Assembly: GCA_051648365.1 (NCBI GenBank)
Contig: JBOFEZ010000092.1
Span: 1 to 11,629 of the forward strand
Source of the DNA: JAGNZR01 sp051648365
GTDB lineage: Bacteria; Fusobacteriota; Fusobacteriia; Fusobacteriales; Fusobacteriaceae
Length of the DNA: 11,629 bases
Direction: 5' to 3'
This document shows positions 1 through 6,949 of this stretch, piece after piece. A model generated the notes under the pieces. The model was not told the DNA's origin. It worked only from the letters and a program-made list of their open reading frames with translations, and made no database searches. Made by a program: the position numbers and the translations under genes. Numbering within the stretch: the stretch's first letter is position 1; each line of letters starts with the position of its first letter.

Positions 1-651
1 CAGATACTTGAGCTTATATTAAAAAGAGTGGAGTGTGTAGAAAAAGTTGGTGAATTGAAGGGAAAGAACAACTTCAGAATATACGTCCCAGAGAGGGAAA
101 ACTCTATTTTTAAAAACCTTTATGAAGTTGCAGGAAAAACTTCTAAAAAGGAAAAAATCTCCAGGGGAGATATAGAAAATATATTTACTGAAATCATCTC
201 GTTCTGTCGTTCCAAAGAAAGGAAACTGAAGGTCTGCACTGAAGATTACAATTGTTTTTTTATTGCACAAAAAATTTTTGGAAGCTGTATAGATACGGGG
301 TTCTATGACAACCGAAAACGACCGGAAGATTACGACTTTAAGATTATAAAATTTTGTGAAGAGAGATACAGTGAGATATTTTCAGAAGAAATATTTAAAT
401 TTATAGTATCAACCATTGATTTTTCCGGAGAAAGTTATATAATTTTAGGGAAAGATTCCAATGGAAAAGGGGAAGCATCACACACAGGAGTTCTTATTTT
501 TTATCCTGAAGAGGGAAAATATCAGTTTGAAGAGATAAGGGGATTCCTAGATAGTGAAGAGATTGAAAAGAAGATAGAAACTTTTATCTCTTCTCCGAAT
601 ATAAAGATAAAAGTATTGGGTTCATATGAAAAAAGAAAAATAGATGTGTAA
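1..651 (+). CDS. Unrecognised protein, 5' end cut by window edge
   Basis: The reading frame is open from the first base to the TAA at 649-651, giving at least 216 residues. A GTG at 28 is a possible start, but no ribosome binding site is properly spaced before it and the frame continues upstream, so the gene most likely begins outside the window. I do not recognise the family. The protein looks soluble, with alternating charged helices and short hydrophobic strands and no signal peptide or membrane segment in the visible part. It is rich in Lys, Glu, Ile and Phe and has scattered cysteines (for example FCRSKERKLKVC and KFCEER) that form no obvious metal-binding pattern. It ends 18 bases before the lipoprotein gene, so the two are probably co-transcribed with citC and citXG. 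That placement hints at no particular function. Confidence is high that it is a gene and low on its role. Confidence 0.75.
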   Translation, partial: QILELILKRVECVEKVGELKGKNNFRIYVPERENSIFKNLYEVAGKTSKKEKISRGDIENIFTEIISFCRSKERKLKVCTEDYNCFFIAQKIFGSCIDTGFYDNRKRPEDYDFKIIKFCEERYSEIFSEEIFKFIVSTIDFSGESYIILGKDSNGKGEASHTGVLIFYPEEGKYQFEEIRGFLDSEEIEKKIETFISSPNIKIKVLGSYEKRKIDV

Positions 652-669
652 AAATTTGAGGGGGATGGA

Positions 670-1221
670 ATGAGATACTGGAATAGATTTATAGGAGGAA
701 TTTTACTTTTGTTAGTACTTGCCGTTACAGGCTGTACAAGTGCTTTGGATACTGTTTCAGATCTTGCAAGCAGTATCAATGTTTCTATACCTGAGAATGT
801 TACGGCAGCAGCACTTGGAAAAATTGAGCAGGAACTGGAACTTTATGCTATAGGAGCGGCAAATTTAGGGGATGGTGGAATTACTTTTGCCAATTCCAGA
901 GCTCTTAAAAATAGCCGGGAGAAGTTGAGAGGAGAGATAAGAAAGGAAGCAGAGATTCAGATAAGGTCCTTTATAAGCAATCAAGATAACTATACCAAAA
1001 AAATTATAACTCCTATAATACCAGATATGGTGGAATATATAATAGAAAAAGAGGCTGAAAAAGCTCAAGAAAAAGGATTTTGGGATGACGGTAGAAGAAG
1101 TTATGCTCTTCTGAGTTTGAAACGTAGAGATGTGAAAAGTCAATCAGAAAGAGTTTTTAACGGTTATATAAATGATTTAAGCAATAGAATAAAAGCTACA
1201 GTTGTTGTAGAAAGCGAGTAG
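670..1221 (+). CDS. Small lipoprotein, LPP20-like
   Basis: The 183-residue product begins with a typical lipoprotein signal: basic residues, a hydrophobic run over residues 8-19, then the lipobox AVTGC with the lipidated Cys at 22. The mature protein would be anchored in the inner or outer membrane and face the periplasm or surface. The mature part resembles the LPP20/FlgO-type fold: an early YAIGAA-NLGDGG segment (59-70), then an Ala/Arg/Glu-rich helix ('ANSRALKNSREKLRGEI', 74-90), and near the end a tryptophan/aspartate turn followed by a hydrophobic strand ('RSYALLSL', 143-150) matching the family's 'YVLV' strand. This assignment is by pattern only and is moderate. The start at 670 is supported by GAGGGGGA at 658-665. 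Its stop codon directly abuts the ATG of citC, so the two are almost certainly one transcript, although a lipoprotein has no known part in citrate lyase maturation. It could instead be an unrelated lineage-specific lipoprotein. Confidence 0.8.
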   Translation: MRYWNRFIGGILLLLVLAVTGCTSALDTVSDLASSINVSIPENVTAAALGKIEQELELYAIGAANLGDGGITFANSRALKNSREKLRGEIRKEAEIQIRSFISNQDNYTKKIITPIIPDMVEYIIEKEAEKAQEKGFWDDGRRSYALLSLKRRDVKSQSERVFNGYINDLSNRIKATVVVESE

Positions 1222-2265
1222 ATGATGAAATTAGAAAAAATAAACTACAGAAATATTTTTGAATTGAGGGAATTAAAAGAGTTTCTTGTTGGGAACGGAA
1301 TAAATTTTGATGAGAGCTGTGATTATTCCGTTGTTCTTCGTGACAATGATGATAATATAATAGCTACAGCTTCCAAAAGTAGAAATATTTTGAAATGTTT
1401 TGCGATAGATGAAAAGCTTCGTGGAGAGGGAGTTTCAGGGCAGATAATTACAGCTATAACCAACAAAATGTTTGAAGAGGGATATTATTCATCCTTTGTT
1501 TTTACCAAAAGTGAAAACGGGGCTCTTTTTTTAGGAATGGGTTATAAATTAGTGGCAACCACAGACAGGGTAGCTCTTCTGGAGATGGGAATCAACTCCA
1601 TAGAAAAGACTTTGGATGGTATAAAAAAAGAATTCCATCTGGAAGAGAAAAAAGAGAGAGCTATGATAGTCATGAACTGCAACCCTTTTACCTACGGACA
1701 TCAATATCTAGTGGAAAAGGCGGCAGCAGAAAGTGAAGAGGTACTTATATTTGTAGTGGAAGAGGACCGTTCGGTTTTTCCTTTTAAAATAAGATATGAA
1801 TTGATAAAAAAAGGGACGGCTCATCTCAAAAATGTTAAGGTCATACCTGGAACGGAGTATATTATCTCCAGTGCCACTTTTCCCAATTATTTTCTGAAAA
1901 AAGAGGATGATTCTCTTCTGGAATACACTAAACTGGATGTCACAGTGGCAGCCACAAGATTTTGTCCTGCCTTCAATATCAAGAAAAGATATGTGGGAGA
2001 GGAGCCTTTCTGCTCTATGACAGAAAAATACAACGAAACAATAAGGGAACTTTTTCCGAAATATGGAATAGAAGTTATAATTGTTCCGAGAAAAGTAGAG
2101 GGAGATAGTGCAATATCTGCCACACAGGTAAGAAAACTTTTAGGTGAAGAAAACCTAGAAGGGCTGAAGAAAAAAGTTCCGCCAACAACCTATGAATTTC
2201 TCCAGAGTCCTCAGGGAAGAGAGATAGGAGAGCTTATAAGAGGAAAGCTGAAAGAGGAGAGATAA
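1222..2265 (+). CDS. citC: [Citrate (pro-3S)-lyase] ligase CitC
   Basis: This cytoplasmic enzyme activates citrate lyase by using ATP and acetate to acetylate the thiol of the phosphoribosyl-dephospho-CoA arm on the acyl-carrier subunit CitD, releasing AMP and pyrophosphate. Two domains are visible. Residues about 1-125 form a GNAT-like acetyltransferase domain with the acyl-CoA-loop pattern 'RGEGVSGQIITAI' (67-79). Residues about 145-340 form a nucleotidyltransferase domain with the (H/T)xGH-type ATP site in 'NCNPFTYGH' (TYGH at 157-160) and the second signature 'ISATQVRKLL' (298-307). The length, 347 residues, is normal for CitC. The stop of the preceding lipoprotein gene is immediately followed by ATGATG, so the true start is 1222 or 1225. 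No strong ribosome binding site is visible, which suggests translational coupling. citXG follows after only two bases. The citDEF subunit genes, usually next to citC, are absent here. The assignment is secure. Confidence 0.96.
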   Translation: MMKLEKINYRNIFELRELKEFLVGNGINFDESCDYSVVLRDNDDNIIATASKSRNILKCFAIDEKLRGEGVSGQIITAITNKMFEEGYYSSFVFTKSENGALFLGMGYKLVATTDRVALLEMGINSIEKTLDGIKKEFHLEEKKERAMIVMNCNPFTYGHQYLVEKAAAESEEVLIFVVEEDRSVFPFKIRYELIKKGTAHLKNVKVIPGTEYIISSATFPNYFLKKEDDSLLEYTKLDVTVAATRFCPAFNIKKRYVGEEPFCSMTEKYNETIRELFPKYGIEVIIVPRKVEGDSAISATQVRKLLGEENLEGLKKKVPPTTYEFLQSPQGREIGELIRGKLKEER

Positions 2266-2267
2266 GT

Positions 2268-3665
2268 ATGAGATATAGAGATAATTTCTCTCTGGAAGAT
2301 TTTCTTCAGGAGCGAGAAGATAGAGTAGAAAGACAGAAGGAGCTGCTGGAAAAATTTGGCAACTCGCTTTTAGTAGTGAGAAGCAATTATCCAGGTAGTA
2401 ACAAAAATCAGTATCCCTCGATGGAAATAGTTGCGGTGGTGGCTAAAGAGGTTGAAAAAATTCTTCATGAAAATATAATTTATAGTGATATGAGAGAGAC
2501 CTTGGAAGGGAGAATTTATACTCTTGTTGCAGATATGGAACTTATAGAATTGAAGAAAAAAATGGTGCATTTAGAAGAGAATCACCTTCTCGGAAGATTC
2601 CTAGATATAGATGTCTATGGAAAGGAAGGTCTCTCTATCTCTAGGAGGGATATAGGATACCCTTCTAGAAAATGCTATCTTTGCAATGAGGCGGCAGTAA
2701 TTTGCACAAGGGAGATGGCTCACAGTCAAGAGGATATAAAAAGACATATATTGAAGGGCTATGAAAAATATCTGGAGTTTGAGAGGGAGAGACAAAGAAT
2801 CGGTGAGAAGCTGGGAGACCTTGTTCTTAAGGCATGTATAATGGAGGTAAGTTGTCACCCATCATTCGGCCTGGTATCTCCCGTAAGCAGTGGTTCACAT
2901 AGGGATATGGATTATTTTACATTCCTAGAAAGCTCTCTGGCTATAAAAGAGGGGCTGAAACAGATGGCTCTTCTGGGTTATTCCAGTATGGAAAGTGAGG
3001 ATATTTTTAAACTATCGAGAAAAATAGGGATTGAAGCTGAAAGAGTTATGTTCAGAGCTACAGAGGGAGTGAATACCCATAAGGGGATGATATTTCTTCT
3101 AGGAGTTGTTATTCAGGTTATGGGAAAGGTTTTTTATGAGTTCAGAAACGAAAAAGAAAAGATTTTTGAAGAGGAGTTTTATAATCTAATCCAGTACAGA
3201 ATCAGAGATATATCTAAAGATATACTGAAAGATTTCGAAAAAATACCTGAAAAAGAAAAACTTGGAAAAAAACTTACCAACGGAGAACTTCTTTATTTGA
3301 AACATGGATTTCTCGGGATAAGAGGAGAGGTAAAAGAGGGGCTCGCTGTGGTCTTTGAAGACGGAATAATGACCTTGAAAAACTCTCTGGAGAGTGGAGA
3401 TGAAAAGAACCTAGCCCTGGTAAAAACTCTTCTGAAACTTATGAGCAAAGTGGAAGATTCCACTATAGTCAATAGAAAAGGAATAGAGGTTCTGAAAAAG
3501 GTTCAAAAGGAATCAGAGGAACTTTTTTATAATTTCAGCTTGGAAAAAGCCTGTCAGCTAGAAAAAAGCTATATAGACAGGGGAATCAGTCCCGGAGGAA
3601 GTGCTGATCTTTTAGCCGTGACCATTCTGTTACATGAGGGATATAAAGTTTTTAAGAATATTTAG
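2268..3665 (+). CDS. citXG: CitX-CitG fusion, citrate lyase prosthetic group synthesis and attachment
   Basis: This 465-residue bifunctional protein is predicted to build and attach the cofactor of citrate lyase. The N-terminal part (about 1-170) matches CitX, which transfers the phosphoribosyl-dephospho-CoA group to a serine of apo-CitD. It shows 'GRFLDIDV' (109-116), 'SRRDIG' (125-130) and the Cys/His-containing 'RKCYLCNEAAVICTREMAH' (134-152). The C-terminal part (about 175-465) matches CitG, which condenses ATP with dephospho-CoA into the triphosphoribosyl precursor and releases adenine. It shows 'CHPSFGLVSPVSSGSHRDMD' (196-215), 'GVNTHKG' (267-273), 'TNGE', 'GIRGE' and the terminal 'SPGGSADLLA' (441-450). 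Both halves keep their signatures, so both activities look intact. A citXG fusion of this kind is known from Haemophilus influenzae. The ATG at 2268 is preceded by GAGGAG and lies two bases past the citC stop, indicating coupling. A strong hairpin follows the gene. Confidence 0.95.
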   Translation: MRYRDNFSLEDFLQEREDRVERQKELLEKFGNSLLVVRSNYPGSNKNQYPSMEIVAVVAKEVEKILHENIIYSDMRETLEGRIYTLVADMELIELKKKMVHLEENHLLGRFLDIDVYGKEGLSISRRDIGYPSRKCYLCNEAAVICTREMAHSQEDIKRHILKGYEKYLEFERERQRIGEKLGDLVLKACIMEVSCHPSFGLVSPVSSGSHRDMDYFTFLESSLAIKEGLKQMALLGYSSMESEDIFKLSRKIGIEAERVMFRATEGVNTHKGMIFLLGVVIQVMGKVFYEFRNEKEKIFEEEFYNLIQYRIRDISKDILKDFEKIPEKEKLGKKLTNGELLYLKHGFLGIRGEVKEGLAVVFEDGIMTLKNSLESGDEKNLALVKTLLKLMSKVEDSTIVNRKGIEVLKKVQKESEELFYNFSLEKACQLEKSYIDRGISPGGSADLLAVTILLHEGYKVFKNI

Positions 3666-3676
3666 ATGGGAAATAG

Positions 3677-3711
3677 AAAATAACCAGCTACGGGGAATAG
3701 CTGGTTATTTT
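3677..3711. terminator. Strong hairpin between convergent genes, probable bidirectional terminator
   Basis: A perfect 14-bp stem (3677-3690 pairing with 3698-3711, core TAACCAGCTA/TAGCTGGTTA) encloses the 7-base loop CGGGGAA, 11 bases after the citXG stop. Read on the plus strand, the right arm itself ends in TTATTTT. Read on the minus strand, the stem is followed by TTATTTTCTATTT, a better uridine tract, so it could also end transcripts of the pseudouridine synthase gene that converges from the right. The call is by structure only. Confidence 0.85.
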
Positions 3712-3798
3712 AGGGGGATATTGTGATTCTATGTTTAATAGAAGGTACTATAATTTACACCATAAGTGCCCTTCTTCCTTTAAAATTTTTTTAAATTT
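3712..3798. other. Short AT-rich convergent spacer, no gene seen
   Basis: This stretch separates the hairpin from the 3' end of the pseudouridine synthase gene. It has a TATAAT hexamer at 3749-3754 without a well-spaced -35, and a run made only of A and T around 3781-3798 that continues into the last codons of the minus-strand gene. No open frame with a ribosome binding site is visible. Confidence 0.5.
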
Positions 3799-4686
3799 TT
3801 AAATTTTTTTTAACAGAAAAGAATCCGGAAGAGGAAGTTCAAGTTTTATCCCGAGTTTTGGGATTTCCAGATAATAGGAATGAAGCATCATTCGTTTCGA
3901 ACGGATTTTAGATCCGTATTTGATGTCTCCTACAATAGGATTACCCAGTGCTGAAAGCTGGACTCGCAGCTGATGTGTTCTTCCTGAACTCAGTTGTCCC
4001 TCCAAAAGAGTGAAGCCTCCATCTCTTTTTAGAACTTTAAAATGGCTTGTGCTCTCTTTGGCACCAACTTCAAATTTATTCAGTTCTATAACCCGGTCTT
4101 CAATTTTTTTCAAATAGGTAGTTTGAGTGAACTCATCTTTTTGAATCCGACCTTCTACCAAGATATAGTATCTTTTATCAACTCTATTTTCACGAATCTC
4201 TTCTGCCAAAATTCTTGCCATAGGCAGAGTTTTTGCTCCTATCACCATTCCAGAAGTAGCTTTATCTATCCTGTTTAAGAAGGAAAAATCACTGTTTTTC
4301 AGATAACTTTGAACCATCTCTGTAAGTCCGTAATCATGTCCGGAACCCACATGCATAACCAAATTTTCTCTTTTATTGATAATTATAATCTCATCATTTT
4401 CAAAAACAATGGAATTTTTAATTTCTTCCGTCTCTTTTTGAGAAAGAACTATAAAATTTTCTTTTTTTGGAGAGAGAGCTTCCATTTTTTCTCCAGCTAG
4501 ACGGAATATTTTAACTTCATCCCCTAGAGCCAATCTTGCATTTTCTTTTGTTTTTTTACCGTTTATCTTGATATTTCCAGTTCGAATACCTTTGAATATC
4601 TCTGTAAGGGGAGTATCTGGAAGCATCTTTCTTAAAAACCTGTCCACCCTCACATCTGCAAATTTTTCATCTATTTTAAATTCCAT
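3799..4686 (-). CDS. RluA-family 23S rRNA pseudouridine synthase
   Basis: The enzyme isomerises specific uridines in RNA, probably 23S rRNA as RluC or RluD do, to pseudouridine. An S4 RNA-binding domain occupies about residues 1-62 ('VDRFLRKML' and 'IRTGNIKINGKKTKENARL'). The catalytic domain follows, with the active-site loop 'NRIDKATSG' (138-146, nucleophilic Asp141) and the RluA-family signature 'GRTHQLRVQL-ALGNPIVGD-KYG' (235-258). The length, 295 residues, fits RluC/RluD. The first position of the active-site loop is Asn rather than His, which also occurs in the family. The start is supported by a perfect AGGAGG (4692-4697 on the complementary strand) seven bases from the ATG. The gene is divergent from ligA and convergent with citXG. 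The family is secure, but which uridines it modifies, and so whether it is rluC or rluD, cannot be told from the sequence. Confidence 0.93.
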   Translation of the reverse strand: MEFKIDEKFADVRVDRFLRKMLPDTPLTEIFKGIRTGNIKINGKKTKENARLALGDEVKIFRLAGEKMEALSPKKENFIVLSQKETEEIKNSIVFENDEIIIINKRENLVMHVGSGHDYGLTEMVQSYLKNSDFSFLNRIDKATSGMVIGAKTLPMARILAEEIRENRVDKRYYILVEGRIQKDEFTQTTYLKKIEDRVIELNKFEVGAKESTSHFKVLKRDGGFTLLEGQLSSGRTHQLRVQLSALGNPIVGDIKYGSKIRSKRMMLHSYYLEIPKLGIKLELPLPDSFLLKKI

Positions 4687-4709
4687 AAAAACCTCCTAAT
4701 TATTTTTAA

Positions 4710-4739
4710 ATTATACCATATTTTTCCATTTATTGAAAA
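4710..4739 (-). promoter_or_regulatory. Predicted promoter of the pseudouridine synthase gene
   Basis: On the minus strand the sequence reads TATGGTATAAT, a consensus -10 (4710-4715) with the extended TG dinucleotide. A weak -35-like TTTTCA (4734-4739) lies 18 bases upstream. It sits 23 bases before the ATG, just ahead of AGGAGG, so the 5' leader would be very short. Confidence 0.65.
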
Positions 4740-4742
4740 GCT

Positions 4743-4764
4743 AAAGAGAAACTACTCTCTCTTT
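4743..4764. repeat. Inverted repeat between the two divergent promoters
   Basis: AAAGAGA (4743-4749) and TCTCTTT (4758-4764) form a 7-bp dyad with an 8-base spacer, centred within a few bases of the symmetry axis of the two mirrored -10 regions. It overlaps the ligA -35 by two bases. It could be an operator or a chance purine/pyrimidine dyad; the sequence alone does not decide. Confidence 0.3.
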
Positions 4765-4792
4765 GATTTATTAGGAAGGGATATGGTATAAT
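4763..4792 (+). promoter_or_regulatory. Predicted promoter of ligA
   Basis: TTGATT at 4763-4768 and a consensus extended -10, TGGTATAAT (hexamer 4787-4792), are separated by 18 bases. The initiation codon lies 25 bases past the -10, with AGAGGAGAAG at 4806-4815 as the ribosome binding site. The surrounding 12 bases ATATGGTATAAT are repeated in inverted orientation in the promoter of the divergent gene. Confidence 0.75.
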
Positions 4793-4817
4793 CTAGATAA
4801 AAAATAGAGGAGAAGTT

Positions 4818-6845
4818 ATGTCAAATTCTAAAATTTTAGAGACCATGAAAAAACTTTCTACCGAGATAGAAAGATATGATTACTATTACTATTCCCAAAG
4901 CAAATCACTTATTTCAGACCTTGAATACGATAAACTGGTAAAGGAACTGGAAAAATATGAGAAAGAATATCCGGAACTGGCTAGCATAGCATCTCCGACA
5001 AAAACAGTGGGTTCAACTCTTAAAGAGAGTAAATTTTCCAAGGTTCCACACAGGGTTCCTATGCTTTCTCTTTCTAACACCTACAATATCGGAGAGGTAG
5101 GAGATTTTATAGGCAGAGTAGAAAGAGGAATAGATTCCATGAAGGGGGAGATTACCTATGACCTGGAACTGAAATTGGACGGACTATCTATCAGCCTTAT
5201 CTATCAGGAGGGAAGACTTACAAAAGCTGTCACTAGAGGAGACGGAAATGTGGGAGAGGATGTAACTGAAAATATTTTGGAGATAGAGAGTATCCCCAAA
5301 TTTTTAAAGGAACCTGCCACTCTGGAAGTAAGAGGCGAGATAGTGCTTCCACTTTCTACCTTCGAAGAACTGAATAGAAAAAGAATTGAAAAGGGAGAGG
5401 AGATATTTGCCAACCCTAGAAATGCAGCTGCAGGAACTCTCCGTCAGTTGGACAGAGAAATTGTAAGAGAGAGAGGTTTGGACGGCTACTTCTATTTTTT
5501 GGTAGAAGGAGAGAAACACGGTTTAAAAAGCCATAGTGAGAGCATCAGATATATTGAGAAATTAGGGTTAAAAACGACAGGAGTATGCGAAAAACTAGGG
5601 AATTTGGATGAGATAGAGAAAAGAATCAGGTACTGGGAGAAAAAACGGGAGACTTTGGATTTTGAGACGGATGGGCTGGTGCTTAAGGTGGATGAACTGG
5701 AACTCTGGGAGCAGGTGGGATACACTGCAAAATCCCCAAGATGGGCTGTGGCATACAAGTTTCCAGCTAAGCAGGTGACAACTAAACTTCTGGGAATAAC
5801 ATGGCAGGTGGGACGAACAGGGAAGGTTACCCCTGTAGCAGAACTGGAAGAGGTAGAAGTTTCTGGTTCAAGGGTAAAAAGAGCTAGTCTTCACAACTAT
5901 GAAGAGATAAAAAGAAAAGAGATACTGGTGGGAGACACAGTATTTATCCAGAAGGCAGCAGAGATAATTCCTCAAGTGGTTATGCCACTCAAGGAGCTTC
6001 GTGACGGAAGTGAGGACGAGATTCCTATGATAGTTGCCTGTCCAGAGTGCAGAACGGTTCTTGTTAAAGACGAGGAACTCGTAGACTATAGATGCCCGAA
6101 CGAGGAGTGCCCAGCTAAGATAAGAGGAGCCATAGAGTATTTTGTATCCCGAGACGGAATGAATATCTCAGGTTTTGGAATCAAAATAGTGGAAAAATTC
6201 ATAGAAGCTGGACTGCTTAGGGATATTACGGATATCTACCTTCTGAAAAATAGTAGGGAAACCATGGTCACCATGGATAAAATGGGGGAGCGAAGTATAG
6301 ATAAACTTCTTGAAAACATAGAGAAGAGCAAGAGTCAGGAATATAGTAAAGTTCTCTATTCACTGGGGATACCTTCGGTTGGAAAAACTACAGCCAAGAT
6401 TCTAGCTTTAGCCACAGGAAGCATGGAAAGATTTTCCCAGATGAGTTCAGAGGAACTCTGCATGATAGAGGGAATAGGAGAGAAAAGTGCCCTTGAAATT
6501 CAGAGTTTTCTTCAAAATCCTAAAAATATAGGGATAATAGAAAAATTGAAGGAGCTGGGACTGAACTTCCAAAACATGGAAAAAAAATCAGAGAGCTCAG
6601 AATTTTCTCAGGAATTTCAAGGTAAGAGTTTCCTTTTTACGGGAAAATTGAACCTTCTCAAGAGGGATGAAGCTCAGAAAATAGTGGAAGCTCTGGGGGG
6701 AATCAACAGCGGTTCGGTGAATAAGAAACTGGATTACCTCGTGGTGGGAGAAGATGCAGGAAGTAAACTGGAAAAAGCAAAAACATTGGGAACGGTCACT
6801 GTTTTAACAGAAGAGGAGTTTCTTCAAAAAACCAATAAAAAATAA
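4818..6845 (+). CDS. ligA: NAD-dependent DNA ligase LigA
   Basis: LigA seals nicks in duplex DNA during replication and repair, using NAD+ to form an adenylated lysine intermediate. At 675 residues it is close to the Escherichia coli enzyme. The domains run in the usual order: the NAD-binding Ia region with its tyrosine-rich 'YDYYYYS' and 'SDLEYDKL' (20-40); the adenylation domain with the catalytic KLDG (Lys119) and 'TRGDGNVGEDVTENI' (139-153); 'FANPRNAAAGTLRQLD' (197-212) and 'TDGLVLKVD' (284-292); an OB fold with 'WQVGRTGKVTPVA' (329-341); a four-cysteine zinc site (Cys408, 411, 426, 431); helix-hairpin-helix repeats around 450-570 ('GIPSVGKTTA', 'IEGIGEKSA'); and a C-terminal BRCT domain (about 597-673). 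All motifs are intact. It has its own predicted promoter and a good ribosome binding site. secA follows on the same strand about 100 bases downstream, with no clear terminator between. Confidence 0.98.
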   Translation: MSNSKILETMKKLSTEIERYDYYYYSQSKSLISDLEYDKLVKELEKYEKEYPELASIASPTKTVGSTLKESKFSKVPHRVPMLSLSNTYNIGEVGDFIGRVERGIDSMKGEITYDLELKLDGLSISLIYQEGRLTKAVTRGDGNVGEDVTENILEIESIPKFLKEPATLEVRGEIVLPLSTFEELNRKRIEKGEEIFANPRNAAAGTLRQLDREIVRERGLDGYFYFLVEGEKHGLKSHSESIRYIEKLGLKTTGVCEKLGNLDEIEKRIRYWEKKRETLDFETDGLVLKVDELELWEQVGYTAKSPRWAVAYKFPAKQVTTKLLGITWQVGRTGKVTPVAELEEVEVSGSRVKRASLHNYEEIKRKEILVGDTVFIQKAAEIIPQVVMPLKELRDGSEDEIPMIVACPECRTVLVKDEELVDYRCPNEECPAKIRGAIEYFVSRDGMNISGFGIKIVEKFIEAGLLRDITDIYLLKNSRETMVTMDKMGERSIDKLLENIEKSKSQEYSKVLYSLGIPSVGKTTAKILALATGSMERFSQMSSEELCMIEGIGEKSALEIQSFLQNPKNIGIIEKLKELGLNFQNMEKKSESSEFSQEFQGKSFLFTGKLNLLKRDEAQKIVEALGGINSGSVNKKLDYLVVGEDAGSKLEKAKTLGTVTVLTEEEFLQKTNKK

Positions 6846-6864
6846 GGGGAAACTGTTCTATTAT

Positions 6865-6893
6865 TTGACTAAAGAACATTATTGTGATAACAT
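6865..6893 (+). promoter_or_regulatory. Possible secA promoter
   Basis: TTGACT (6865-6870) is followed after 17 bases by TAACAT (6888-6893), preceded by the extended TG element (TGATAACAT). The -35 is a 5/6 match and the -10 a 4/6 match. No terminator separates ligA from this point, so secA may also be read from the ligA promoter. Confidence 0.5.
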
Positions 6894-6937
6894 ATATTTT
6901 GAAAATACAGCATAAAAAAACTAATAAAATTCATCAG

Positions 6938-6943
6938 AAAGGA
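6938..6943 (+). promoter_or_regulatory. Ribosome binding site that sets the secA start
   Basis: AAAGGA lies six bases before the ATG at 6950. An in-frame GTG further upstream at 6884 would add 22 residues but has no such site, overlaps the possible promoter, and adds a low-complexity Lys/Ile/Gln tail not expected in SecA. Confidence 0.75.
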
Positions 6944-6949
6944 CAGGAA

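Noticed and set aside
3680..3692. 13-base identity (ATAACCAGCTACG) between the citXG hairpin and secA at 8679-8691
   Set aside because: In secA it encodes the conserved motif around NQLR, and in the spacer it is part of the hairpin. There is no further similarity on either side, so it is coincidence.
3721..3754. TTGTGA and TATAAT in the convergent spacer, possible plus-strand promoter
   Set aside because: The spacing is 22 bases, no better -35 fits, and downstream lies only the antisense side of the pseudouridine synthase gene. AT-rich sequence gives such hexamers by chance.
4414..4422. Asn in place of His at the start of the RluA active-site loop as a sign of inactivity
   Set aside because: The catalytic Asp and the rest of the loop are intact, and this position varies within the family.
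4042..4500. Plus-strand open frames inside the pseudouridine synthase gene
   Set aside because: They lie opposite a clear RluA-family gene, have compositionally odd translations rich in Phe, Asn and Ser, and lack binding sites.
6884..6949. GTG start giving SecA 22 extra N-terminal residues
   Set aside because: It lacks a binding site, overlaps the possible promoter, and the extension is low-complexity and not SecA-like, whereas the ATG at 6950 has a well-placed AAAGGA.
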